Of a stretch of 64,000 nt of DNA, positions 21,677 through 33,500 are shown piece after piece (positions within the stretch are counted from its first letter, which is position 1; every line of letters begins with the position of its first letter). Origin of the DNA: Casuarina equisetifolia. Its lineage: Eukaryota > Streptophyta > Magnoliopsida > Fagales > Casuarinaceae. The stretch covers positions 1,967,391-2,031,390 of the forward strand of contig CM052354.1 in assembly GCA_028551475.1 (NCBI GenBank), given 5' to 3'. The notes beneath the pieces are model-generated. The model did not search any database, was not told where the DNA came from, and worked only from the letters and a program-made list of their open reading frames with translations. Made by a program: the position numbers and the translations under genes.

Positions 21677-23220
21677 CCTCGCTCAACGAACTTTTTGTCG
21701 GATCAGGAAGAAGAAACTTGGTTACAAAGAAAGGAAATTTGACCGTTTGTTGGGAAACGACATGACTTTCTAGAACGCGGAAGAATCGACATCTAGGAAC
21801 GAAGATATTGTTAATGTTTTGCAGGGGAAAAGGCGTGGTCGGCGAAGAATCAGACAGCAATGACGCATGGAAGTCGGCAAGAGCTTTCACACTTCCGTAC
21901 AACTCGAGAAGATCGAGGAAGAGGGTATAAACTAACCGTTTTTTTAATTTTAGTTCTAATTTTAACATACGTGTACTTGGAAAACAATAGTTTCTCACAA
22001 ATATGTAATTAACCAGTGAAAGTTTTAATATACTAATAGCTCAATAAGGTTATTATAGTCCGACCTATCATTTGCTTAGGAGGTCTCAAGATTAATATTA
22101 ATTTCTTGCACTTTCTTTGCTTAAAAAGATGAAAAAAAAATAAAACTTTTTTTCTATTTTAAAGTTGGTTTAAGAGTAAAATTTTCCTTAGTAGTCCAGT
22201 AATATTATTAACAACACAAGATTTTCTTTGTCTAAAAGGTGTTAGATTTGTTCAATCCTTGCTCGTTTAGTACCATTAGGGCTCTATCACATAAAATGCC
22301 AATTTAGTGGCATTCAAGCTTCTATCACATAAAAAGCCAGTGTTTAATTTTTTTCTCTTCTAATAAATCTCGTAAATCCTCCCCCATTTTTTATATCCCT
22401 TTTATCTAACTAAAATAATTTATGAATCTCAATAGAGGAAAACATTTTTCACGAGTCTTGACTTATGAACAAAGGAATAGCATTCTTGAATTAGTCTTTA
22501 CTTATGAACGAATGAATGCCATACTTATGAAAGAAAGATCTATTTCTATCTTTGAAATTGACTTACAAGTGAGAACACATTTTCTTTGAGAAAGACAATT
22601 AAACATACTAGATTTCAGTCAACAATTTCTCATCACAGGTCGGCAATGTCTTAGGTAGGGACCGGCTCGGGTCTATTAAGGATAAGAATATAACTAAAAG
22701 CAGGAAACAAGCACCACATAGAGTGGTCATGATAGGCACTTTCGTGTATAGCCTCCTCTCATCACATCAAAGGAATAGGAAATATATTATTTAATATAAT
22801 GGTTTGTGGTTTATTCTTGCATGGCTTGCATTTGTCATATTTTTAGAAAATGTTCTTTTTTTGTGTGTGTCTTTATGTTGTGTCTAATAAAATAAAATAG
22901 TTGATAAAGAGCTTTATATCTTTTATATTTCTATTTTTTAAATAATATCTAGTATTTATCTCTATTTTTAAAAAAAGTTCTCTTCTTCTTTTTACTTTTT
23001 AACTCATGGGGAACAAGAAATCGTAAGTACATATATTCTTTAACGATGTTTTATAAAAATGTGTTAAAATTATTTTCTGTTTTATTTTTCTACCAATATA
23101 AGTTTTTCTACTTCTACTAATTGATGGCAAAAAAATTAAAGAAAATTATAGAGTTCAATAAATCCGTGGTCAAGAAACCGGAGCTCCGACGAGACTCGTT
23201 ATTTACAATAACATAATAAA
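21677..23220. other. Intergenic between UGT copy 2 and the UGT pseudogene
   Basis: AT-rich with T-runs. A more complex stretch near 22640-22760 is not identified. No gene was recognised. Confidence 0.5.
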
Positions 23221-23225
23221 GTCAA

Positions 23226-24690
23226 CTACTTTTCCTCTACAACGCTTTTTCCGGTGATAAAATCTCCAAATGCATCCAGTGCTGCCTCCGAGCTCGCCGG
23301 AAACCCCTTCTCAAACTTAGCACGCAGCGTCGCCGCCCGTCGTGCATTTCTTGGTCCCCCATAAGCTTCTCAATTCCTCCATGATATCTTCCTTCGGACC
23401 ATTTGGATTGATCCTCAACCACCCGGTACCCCACCTTCAGGTGGCTTGCCACCATCTTTGCGTTGTAGTACTGGTCGCCCCTGATCGGCCATGCCAGGAA
23501 CGGGACCCCGCGCCCCACCGCCTCCGCCGTCGAGTTCCAACCGCAGTGCGACAAGAATCCGCCGGTGGACGGATGGCTAAGTATCAACAGCTGAGGCGCC
23601 CATCCCCGGATTATCAAACCCCGATCACCTACCTCGGTGTCCAGGCCGTGAGGGAAGTAGCCTTCCTGGGATGGATCGGGTTGGCTGGCGAATACGGGTT
23701 TGGGTATGCCCGACCCGCGTTGGATGACCCAGATGAATGGTCGGGTCGACTGTTCTAGTGCACTGGCTAACTGTGGGTACTCATCCATTGTCGGCCCGAC
23801 CTCGCTCCCGAAAGCGACGTACAGGACCGAACCACGTGGCTTCGTGTTTAGCCATTGGATCACTTCCTCCTCCGTGTAGTTTGATTCCCGGGGCTTCTGT
23901 CTGATCTCGCCGTCGCGGATTAACGCGTCGGCGGCCTTCCAGTACTGCTCCGGCAAGAGAGGGCCGACACCCCACGCCGGCGTCGCCATCTGATTGGTGA
24001 TATAGTCGAGGAACGGACGCTCCAGATCGTCGCACGTGTTGAACATCAACCCGATTGAGCCCTCCACTTCCGGGACCCATGGTGGCCGGTCGCCCGGCTT
24101 CGGCGGACCTCCTCCTCTTCCCCCCGGTGGCGGGCTTGGACCAGGGCCCGGCGGACCGCCTCGTGGAGGACCCTCATGTCGTCGTTTAAGATCCGAGCAC
24201 GTTAGAGCCATCTCTTCAGGTAAACCGGGAATTAAACGCACCTCGCCGGGTTTAAAGTCACCGGCCTGAACCTTCCATGCTCCCCACTCCATAGCGGCGG
24301 CGCACGCGCTAAACGTGAAGAAGCCGATGACGGGGATGTTAAATTTCCAGAACACCTCTTTGGTCCATCCCGTCTGAAAGTCGACGACTGCACAGATCGA
24401 ACGGGGTAGGTCGGAAATTTAGAGCGGTTGGCGAGGTGGGCCTCGAGGTCTTGGGCAGCCTGCTGGCGGAGCCGGTCGGATCCCGGCATGGGAGGACCCG
24501 AGGATCCGGAAATCTCCGCAACACCAGTAAGTGGGCTTTGCGAAAAGGAGGAGGGAATGGAAGCAGAAAGAGTGGACGGAATAACAAGGGTAGTATGAAA
24601 ATTTCTGGAGGAAAAATGCTTGCAGAGCTCCATGCATGGATTGAGATGGCCCTGGCCGGCACCGGTGACAACAAAGATCTCACCACGCAT
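23226..24690 (-). pseudogene. UDP-glycosyltransferase pseudogene (UGT copy 3, frameshifted)
   Basis: A third, more diverged paralog in the same orientation. The N-terminal part begins MRGEIFVV at 24690 and runs to about 24415. There a one-base loss within the CCGACC stretch (about 24409-24414) throws it out of frame just before the CAVVD segment holding the catalytic Asp. The middle part is intact, with PSPG box, HCGWNST and final Gln. Further breaks occur near 23375-23410 (a pair of opposite shifts around a KEDIME segment) and near 23330-23350. The true C-terminus, ending EEK-stop at 23226, is in another frame. The linker insert is Gly/Pro-rich but not in the clean 12-residue register. A TATATATA run at 24741-24750 would suit a start at 24690. 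It is probably dead; each shift could be tested for assembly error. Confidence 0.85.
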
Positions 24691-24740
24691 GGTTGTTTCA
24701 GCTAAGCTTTCCTTCTCTTGAGACTGGTCTGAGCACTTGC

Positions 24741-24750
24741 TTATATATAT
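24741..24750 (-). promoter_or_regulatory. TATA-box candidate of UGT copy 3
   Basis: TATATATAA on the minus strand, about 50 bases before the probable ATG at 24690. This matches usual plant spacing with a leader of about 25 bases. Confidence 0.45.
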
Positions 24751-25363
24751 GGAAGAAGATGTTGACAAAAGATGAAAGGTTAGTGTGGAAAGGGAGTTGC
24801 ATAAGAAAGTTAAGCTCTTTTGAAAGTTAGGCGTGGTGTAGAGGAAGATAGTGATGTCAATTAAAGAACAGTAATATGCTGAGTATGGATCATATCTTGA
24901 GCTTTGGATATTTCACATAAAAATTCCTTAGACATCTTGAACTTCCGATAGTGAAAGTTTTGGTGGTACCTTCAATTAACTTATTAATGAACTTGACACT
25001 TGGTAATACTAAGTTTTATTAACTTATTAATGAACTAATAGATAATCCATAAGAGAATGTCCTATAGCTGTCTGTATTTATCGTTGATGGAGGATAATGA
25101 TACTACGTTGTCTTTTGCTTTTTAATGATATATAAAGTTATTTGTTGGAATCTTAGATGATGGAGTAAGGACCTCAGGCCTCTGTTTCGATCCACTGTTA
25201 ATGGGCTTTCTTTGGGTTCCCATAAACGGCTCTTGAGCATGGTGCATTTATGAAGGGTGGGAAGCAGTTACGCAAGGAATTTACTCAACTGGTAGAAGTC
25301 TTGTTTGTCAAGAAAGGTTATAGAAGAGTTGGTTTCACTGTTAACTACAGAAGTGCATATATG

Positions 25364-25364
<1 letters not shown>

Positions 25365-25393
<29 letters not shown>
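25365..25393. repeat. (TA)n microsatellite
   Basis: About 14 uninterrupted TA units. Confidence 0.95.
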
Positions 25394-25395
<2 letters not shown>

Positions 25396-25486
25396 AAGAG
25401 ACGAGAAAGAAGAGAATGACTATAAGAAAAGGGAAAAGAAATGAAAAAAAAAAAGAAATTCTTAAATAATTGATGTTTGTCTATTT

Positions 25487-25519
25487 ATTATTATTATTAT
25501 TATCATTATTATTATTATT
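25487..25519. repeat. (TTA)n microsatellite
   Basis: About eleven TTA/ATT units with one ATC interruption. Confidence 0.9.
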
Positions 25520-27339
25520 GAACAAGAACAAAATCTTAACCATTTTTATTAATAAAGAAAACATAATTAAACTCTTTGAAGTAGCATAATGCATCCATTT
25601 GCTTAAAAACTTGACTATCTTACTTAATTTGTCTTAAGAGGTGGGTATTAGTTGAAGAGAAAATGCATTTGAAATTCTATACGTAAATTAAAAGATTAAA
25701 ACAGAATATTTGTTAAAAAAAACTCATTTCTTTTTTAAAATCAATTTATAAAAAGAAGACACATTTAAATTTTTTAAAAAAATTCTCAAGTAAAATTTAG
25801 ATAATATGATATAATTCATACTATCTTTAACAAACTTGGCTTCTTTTAAAGTCAATATTAACTATTGTTTATTAAATTTGAGTTCTAATATTATATTAAA
25901 AATTTTCTTTCTTTCTAAAAGTTAATAAAATATTTTTTATTTAAAAGAAATTTTTAAACAAAATTTAAGTAACGTAGAAGAATTCACGTCATTTTGGTGG
26001 AAGCAAAGGGATATAAAAAGTAAAAAAGAAACCCAAATACCAATTACTAGTTGCTACTTAATCAACAACCTATTTGATGGCTTCTCCACAAAATTTAATA
26101 TCCTTTTTAGTGGTTTCAAGACATCATCATTGTTTATGCAAAGATTCCATACATCATTATTGTCACTTCCATACCCCAAAAAGGCAACCACTATGTTAAA
26201 CACAATAAAAAGTTCTCATACTTCTCTTTAGTGGTTGATAATAAGTGGTTTCATTTGCACCCTAATTTGGCTACTTGGCCAAATTCCTAGTAGGGGTCAT
26301 CTATTCATTTATCTTTTTTTTTAAAGGTTAAAGAATAATTATTTGATAAATATACTAAAAAAATTATATGATTAGTTTCCTAGGAGAAAAAAAACTTGAT
26401 GAATTGTAAGGAGCTTGAAAGGAGAGTACATGGTGACAAAAGCACAAAGTTGTCGATACAACTCTGGCCTCAAGATGTCCTGCTCTATAAGTTACAATTT
26501 TAAAGTTGTCTTCATGCTTGCTTCACTTTGAAGTAGAATGAGGCGGCCATTGAAAAAATCCAACAATTCCTAGAATTCCATAATATATCAACAAAAACTA
26601 ATCATTTCTCAATAGGATAGTTGATAGCATGAAAATGGCTTGTTTGAGTTCCACATCTTTTACAACCACTAGATTATTGTTGGTAGCATGTAATGATACA
26701 TTTTTGTTGATACAATAATATACCAATATCACTAAATTCACATGTTCATATAAAAAAAAAAAAAAACAAATTGTCACTAATGCCTTTGGTACTTATATTG
26801 GTAAACCAATAACTTATTACAATTTCTCCTTCTCATTGTTTTTGGCCATACTATCTCATTCATATTTATTGCAATTAAGTGAGGTGGGGGTGCAAAGTGC
26901 AGAATTTCACAAATTTCTTAAATTTATCTCTCAATTTTTTAATTTTTTTATTAACTAACATATCTTATTATCTAGTCAACTTATATATCTTATACTTAAT
27001 AGCTCGAGTTTTATTTTATAAAAGATATATTCTTTAATAACCACATGTCATCTTAAGCTAATTTTTGAGTTTGACTTTAAACTTTATAATAATATTGACC
27101 AAGAATTAGTAGGGTATACAAATTTAGACTTTGTAAGATGTAGACATGATTGGAAATCTACATCATGTTACATACTTTTTATGGTAAGTGAGGTAGTATC
27201 ATGAAAAATTGAAAATAAAAATTGATACCTCCTCAACTATGTAGATAGAATTATAAAATGTTATGGGACATCTATTTAAGTGATTTGACTAGAAAACCTC
27301 AGAGGGAAAATGATAAAATTTGATTTTGTTACTAAGCCT

Positions 27340-27570
27340 ATTTAATTTTATTACAATAATTAGGTTACTCTACTTTTTATTAGCAACAATAAATGTTTTA
27401 GAGGGTTTAAGTACATGTAATCAAATATTTACCATAAAGAAAAATGTTAAAAAATATGACATTATATTAAAGCATATTAGTATAAATGTTATAATTGTTG
27501 ACCTACTTACTAAAGATTTTTACCTTTATTTTTTAAGAGAAATGTCATTAGTATAAACTTAGGTGTATCA
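27340..27570 (+). mobile_element. Ty1/copia RNase H tail (degenerate retrotransposon fragment)
   Basis: The frame contains SNNK-like residues, then VKKYDIILKHISINVIIVDLLTKDF. This aligns with the conserved end of plant copia polyproteins (VKxxxxxIxHIxTxxMIADPLTKGL) and is followed by a short MSLV end, matching the usual MGL end. Stops and shifts upstream show decay. The sequence to about 27640 may be LTR, but I cannot delimit it. Confidence 0.7.
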
Positions 27571-28070
27571 TGGGATGCTGTTGTTTAGTATGACCTTTTT
27601 TATTATTTTTATTGTAAAATAAAGTTTACATCTGGATTGATTTACTAAAAGGTAAATTGTTGATATATATATATATACATACACACAAAGAGAGAGAAAT
27701 GGGGAAGAGAAAGATAAGGAGTATAAATCTTAAGCAAAAGGCTAAGGCATTCATTTATTAGTTTTAAGGATATTATGTGACACATAAAGTAAAGCTTGAG
27801 CTATTAAGTAGAAGACATGTAGGTTCATTGGAACCATAAGATATATTCTTTGATAACCATGTGTTGTCTAAGGCGAGATAATTGGACTAATAAGGAGGAT
27901 AACACATGTGACATATTTATATAGTGTTATCTAGTTGTCATACTATTATATTAAATCCTATTAATAGAGTTAAGAACTCTTGTGACCATAGAGGGTCATC
28001 TCACTTACAAGATGTTGTTATAGAATGAAATTAACTTTTAAGTATTACCTCTAAACCAATATAAAAGGTG
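27571..28070. other. Intergenic, possible copia LTR remnant
   Basis: Sequence directly downstream of the copia tail includes a short TA run with CA/GA repeats near 27661-27700. The 'ATATTCTTTGATAACC' phrase near 27840 repeats that near 27025, so these could be the two LTRs of one decayed element, but ends were not found. Confidence 0.35.
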
Positions 28071-28074
28071 CACA

Positions 28075-28850
28075 TGAATAATTATTTTCAAAAATTAATT
28101 ATTATAATTCATATTATTTTCATTGCCTTTAATACAACATAACTAAGAGAATGTTAGCTTAATTTTGATAAGCTCATTGATGTAGGCTTATATCAATGGG
28201 CTTTGTGGGATTCACTTATATGTGCTTCTTTTGATGAATTCTTAATTAGTCTAATTAAGTAAGACATGTGAGTTTCTAAGCGTATTGGGTTTGTATATTA
28301 ATATTGTTTATGATGATTTAGTATTGAATTAAAATTTAGATTATTATTTTTATCGACTTATATTTATTTTTATTGAGCCAAAATATATAAAAAATTCATA
28401 GTATAAATTTGGTCTATGAATTTTAAAGTCAGAACATAAGTCTAGCCCTTCAAAAAGCAATTTGGCCCAACTCTTTATAGTGTTTCCCTTTAGCTGAGTT
28501 TTGTGAAATGTGTAAAAGAAATTAAATCAACGTGAAGACAAGAGGCAAAAATCCAATTGTAGTCATTTTATTAATGTGTGAAACCAAAAGATGCACATGT
28601 CATGAAGAAGATGGAACACTTTATTTTGAGATTTTATCCTATGACTCTATTTTTAATAATTTTAAGTTAAGTATAATTCTATCTTTAATAATCTTAAATT
28701 GAACAACAATTTATCTTTGACGTAAATTAGTTCAAATTTTAATAAAAAATTTAACTCATAAATTAAAAACAATACATTTATATTTAAAGATTATTTAGAA
28801 TTTTTTTTTAATCTTTAACATGACTTTTTATTGCACTAATCAGACACATG
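28075..28850 (+). repeat. Dispersed repeat family R1, copy A
   Basis: This copy shares long stretches with 41125-41960, 50270-50600, 53095-53830 and 60205-60485. Examples are 'gataagctcattgatgtagg' at 28170 and 60300, 'ggcccaactctttatag' at 28464 and 41289, and 'tttaataattttaag' at 28651 and 41644. No protein or terminal structure was recognised. It may be a non-autonomous DNA or LTR element. Confidence 0.75.
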
Positions 28851-29121
28851 GACAACTCCTTGTGCTAGTCTATTTTCTCACTTTTTCATTCCATGCACAT
28901 CTTCTGGTTTCATGCAATAATAAAATGTGGACTCTCGCCTCTTACCTTACGTTGATTTAAACTCTTATGCATGTTTCATGAAGCTCAGCTAATGGGAAGC
29001 ACTACAAAGAGTTGGGTTAAGTTACTTTTTGAAGGTTGGACTTATGCTCAAACCTTAACTTCATGGACCAAATTTGTACTAGGAATTTTAATTCAAATAT
29101 TAAATCATCATAAACAATATT
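28301..29121. repeat. Imperfect inverted repeat, arms about 300 and 225 bp, made of R1 sequence
   Basis: The left arm (about 28301-28605) and right arm (about 28895-29121) are reverse complements with substitutions and small gaps. For example, GTTTATGATGATTTA at the left start matches TAAATCATCATAAAC at the right end. The TTTGGCCCAACTC-type phrase of the left arm has its counterpart GAGTTGGGTTAAG near 29012. The spacer is about 290 bases. It could be a long hairpin or two R1 copies inserted head to head. Confidence 0.75.
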
Positions 29122-29530
29122 AAAGTTGAAATTGATGAAAGAGATTGTTTAATTATTTGATTTCCATGCAAAATCTCATATGCTTTGCACCTTCAACTAA
29201 CACCCAACCATGTTTCTTCCTTCGATGTATTTCAAATAAAGTTGTCAAATTTCATATAAATTAGTCATCGTTTTATGGTCATATGGTCGGTTACCAATTC
29301 AACATGGTCATCCCATCTGAAAGTCACCACACAGACCAGAGAGAGGATGGAAAAGCAAACATGGCCATTTTTAGAAACTAACATTTTCATTCTATGCTAA
29401 AATAAAAATCCAAAAATAATAAAATTAAAGCATTTGAAATAAAGACAATCATTTACAAAATTCAAAACATATTACCAACAAACTAAAATAAAACTAAACT
29501 AAAACAAAAAGGCATCTTCGTGTTACTCCT
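29122..29530. other. Intergenic DNA
   Basis: AT-rich; nothing recognised. Confidence 0.5.
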
Positions 29531-29534
29531 CCTT

Positions 29535-29815
29535 CCCATTCCTTCTTCATGCAAAATGAGATGCTAGATTAAATATTTCTAAAAAAGGATCCATGTTTGC
29601 ATTAGTTGTGGTAATACGCAATGGAAAAGATATTGATAGAACATGATCAAAAGCAACCAAAATGTTAGGGTGGGCTTTGTATAATCCATAAAATTCACTA
29701 ACATTACCAAACACGTAAACATTATATAAATTAGAAAAACTCTCAATTAAATAGCTGAGACCTTTAACATCAACCTTGATGTAAATTTAGGAAAAAAAAA
29801 ACTTTTAGACACCAT
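29535..29815 (-). pseudogene. Fossil first exon of an ankyrin/PGG gene
   Basis: From an ATG at 29815 the minus strand reads MVSKSFFFP, then, after a shift, segments including GLYKAHPNILVAFDHVLSI and FLEIFNLASHFA. These align with SYENHPNVLAIFDNVQSI and FLEILNLRPHFA in the gene at 61.3-61.6 kb. Only this exon is found here; it lies at the far side of the tandem array from the fuller fossil at 38.9-39.7 kb. Confidence 0.75.
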
Positions 29816-29869
29816 GAGAAGAGGGTAGAGAGAAGAGAGGGGAAGGCAAGGGTTTTTGCATGTAGGTAT

Positions 29870-30500
29870 TTTCCAATTAGTTATGCACATTTGTATAATT
29901 TTCGATGAGCCCAACATCATATGAATGTGACACCTTATCATCTAATCAAAATAAGCCCATAAACTTAACCAATAGATAACATTATCTAAACTGCCTAATT
30001 TAAGACATATTTACAACAAGGCAACCAAGATAACAAGACTTTTTTTTATGAGTGATCATAAAAAGCACTATAAGAAAAACATAGGGAAGAAAAGTTTGTG
30101 AATATTGTTACTAATCATATATGATACAGTCAACCAACAAAAAAAAAATTATTGCTTGACAATTAATAAACTAAAATACAACTTATATATCTCAAAATCT
30201 AACAGTTTAAACATTTACAAACATTCAAAGTATTATGTGGGAGCTTAGTTAGTTAAGACATATTGCATCTAATATATCTCAGTGAATCTTTTGGACCCAG
30301 GTCTGGCTTTAAGACACTAGAAGGCAACTTGGCAACTATGTTAAGGATACCACCCCAAGAACCTATGTACTCTCAAAATGGCGATGCATTAATAAATTCA
30401 TCACAATCATGGAGTCAAAGATTCTCTAACTAGTCAAACGGTGGCCAATTCTTCATGCTACTCTTCTTTCCAACTAGTCATTGTTTCTTCATCCAAACAG
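29870..30500. other. Intergenic DNA left of the tandem array
   Basis: No gene recognised. The last 20 bases grade into array sub-repeats of the 'aaaacttacaaaatct' type. Confidence 0.5.
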
Positions 30501-30501
30501 T

Positions 30502-33500
30502 TCCATAAAAACTTACAAAATCTGGGGCTACATAAAAACTTATAACAATTCAAAAAACACTTACAAAATCTAAGGGTACACAAAAAATTACAACAATTTC
30601 ACAAAAACTTACAAAATCTAGGATTAAACAAAAACTTATAGAATCTAGAACAAATGTCACACAAATACTCATAGCTATAGAATTTGTAAAAAAATGGGAT
30701 TATATACTTGTGAAATATAACAAAAATTTAGAAAACCGTATGCTCGACCATGTTGGACACAAGTCCAATCTACTAATAAGAAAGTAAATGGTCCAAAACC
30801 AAACTAGAAATAAAAACTAGAAAGCATTTCTAAAGGCTTTAGGGAAGAGAGAGATTAGCTTAGATACCCAAAAAAACATAGCTACCCTACGTAAGACTAT
30901 AATAAAAATAAAATGTTTACGTGGCAAAATTGAGGCCCTACTAGGTAGGCCGAGGATCGATTCTACCCACATTCCTCTTAGAGGAGTGACTTACGTAGCA
31001 AAGAAGGCAATTATTACAAAGATAACTTGTAATAACATAAAATTTTAATTTTCTTTTCTGGTTGCTAATTTTGGAAATCTTTTAGAATGATTAAGGAGTT
31101 GTTGAAATTTTTTGGCGCTTTCCAATAATATTGACTTAACAATAGAAAAAAATACCAACAATCTTACAGAAAACTTACAAAATCTAGGACTAAACAAAAA
31201 CTTATAGAATCTAGAGCAAATGTCACACAAATACTCATAGCTATAGAATTTGCAAAAGAATGGATGTATATACTTGTGAAATATAACAAAAAGGAAGAAA
31301 ACCATATGCCCGACCATGATGCCATAAACTTTTACAAGGGAGAATGGCTTTGAGTTTGGACATAAACCTGTAATAAGAAAGTAAATGGTCATAAACCAAA
31401 TTGGAAATGAAAAGTAGAAAGCATTTCTAAAGGCTTTAGGGATTAGAAGATTAGCTTAGATACCCAAAAAAAACATAACTACCCCACTTAAGACTATGAC
31501 AAAAATAAAATGTTTACGTGGCAAAACTGAGGTCCCTACATGGTGGAGTCCGAGGATCAATTATACCTCCACTCCTCTTGAAGGAGTGGCTAACGTAGTA
31601 AAGAGGGCAATTATTACAAAGATAACTTGTAATAACGTAAAATTTCAATTTTCTTTTGTGGTTGCTGATTTTGGTAATCTTTTAAAATGATTAAGAAGCT
31701 GTCTAAATTTTTTGGCACTTTCCTAATAATATTGAATTAGCATTAGAAAAAAATATCAACAATCTTTCAAAAAACTTACAAAATTTGGGGCTATACAAAA
31801 ACTTACAACAATTCACAAAAACTTACAAAATTTGAGCCTACACGAAAACTTACAAGAATTCAACAAAAACTTACAAAATCCAGGATTAAACAAAAACTTA
31901 TAAAATCTAAAGCAAATGTCAGGTAAATGCTCATAGCTATACACTTTGTAGAAGAATGGATGTATATACATGTGAAGTATAACAAAAAAGTAATAAACCG
32001 TATGCTCGACCATAATGTCATAAACTTTTGTGGGGGAGAATGACTTTGACTTTGAACACAAGTTTAATCACACAATAAAAAAGTAAATGATCATAAACCA
32101 AACTGAAAATAAAAAGTAGAAAGCATTTCTAAAGCCTTTAGGAAGAAAGAGATTAGCTTAGATACCCAAAAAAACATTGCTACCCTACTTAAGACTGTAA
32201 TAAAAATAAAATGCTTACATGGCAAAATTGAGGTCCCTGCAAGATGGAGTCCAAGGATTGATTCTATCCACACTCCTCTTACAGAATGGCTAACATAGCA
32301 AAACATGCAATTATTAGAAGGATAACTAGTAATAATGTAAAATTTCAATTTTCTTTTGTTGTTGATTTTGGCAATCTTTTAGACTAATTAATGAGTTCTC
32401 AAAATTTTTTGGCACTTTCCTAATAATATTGACTTAGCATTAGAAAAAAATATCAATAATCTTTTAAAAACTTACAAAATGTGAGGCTACACAAAAACTT
32501 ACAAAATCTAGGATTAAACAAAAACTTATAAAATCTAAAGTAAATGTCACACAAATACTCATAGCTATAGAATTTGCAGAAGAATGGGTGTATATACTTG
32601 TGAAATATAACAAAGAGGTAGAAAACCATATGCTCGACTATGATGTCATAAACTTTTGTAAGGGAGAATGGCTTTGACTTTGGACTTAAGTCCAATCCTA
32701 CAATAAGATTGTAAATGGTCATAAAACAAACTAGAAATAAAAGTATAAAGCATTTCTAAAGGCTTTAGGGAAGAGAGAGATTATCTTAGATACCCCAAAA
32801 AAAATATAGCTACCCCACTTAAGACTATAATAAAAATAAAATGTTTACATGGCAAAAATATAACTACTCACACTCCTCTTGGAGGAGTGGTTAACATAAC
32901 AAAAAAAGGCAATTATTAGAAAGATAATTGGTAATAACATAAAATTTCATTTTTCTTTTGTAATTGCTGGTTTTGACAATCTTTTAAAATGATTAAGAAG
33001 CTATCAAAATTTTTTGACGCTTTCCTAATAATATTGACTTAGCATTAGAAAAAAATATCAACAATCTTTCAAAAAACTTACAAAATGTGAGGCTACAAAA
33101 AACTTACAATAATTCCACAAAAACTTACAATAATTCTATAAAAACTTATAAAATGTAGGATTAAACAAAAACTTATAGAGTCTAGACCAAATGTCACGTA
33201 AATACATATAGCTATAGAATTTGACAAAATAATGGGAGTATATACTTATGAAATATAACAAAAAGGTAGAAAACTGTATGCCTGACCATGATGGCATAAA
33301 ATTTTGCAAGGGAGAATGGCACTAACTTTGGACACAATTCCAATCTCGTAATAAGAAAGTAAACAATCATAAACCAAATTGGAAATAAAAAGTAGAAAGC
33401 ATTTCTGGAGCTTGTAGGGAAGAAAGAGATTAGCTTAAATACCTAAAAAAACATAGCTACCCCTCTTAAGATTGTAATAAAAATAAAATGTTTACGTGGA

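Larger units (their letters stand above)
24770..27330. other. Long AT-rich intergenic stretch
   Basis: No gene was recognised. It holds microsatellites near 25365 and 25487, several poly-A/T tracts, and a phrase (AAGATATATTCTTT-ATAACCA) near 27020 that recurs near 27840, suggesting an unresolved repeat or LTR remnant. Confidence 0.5.
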
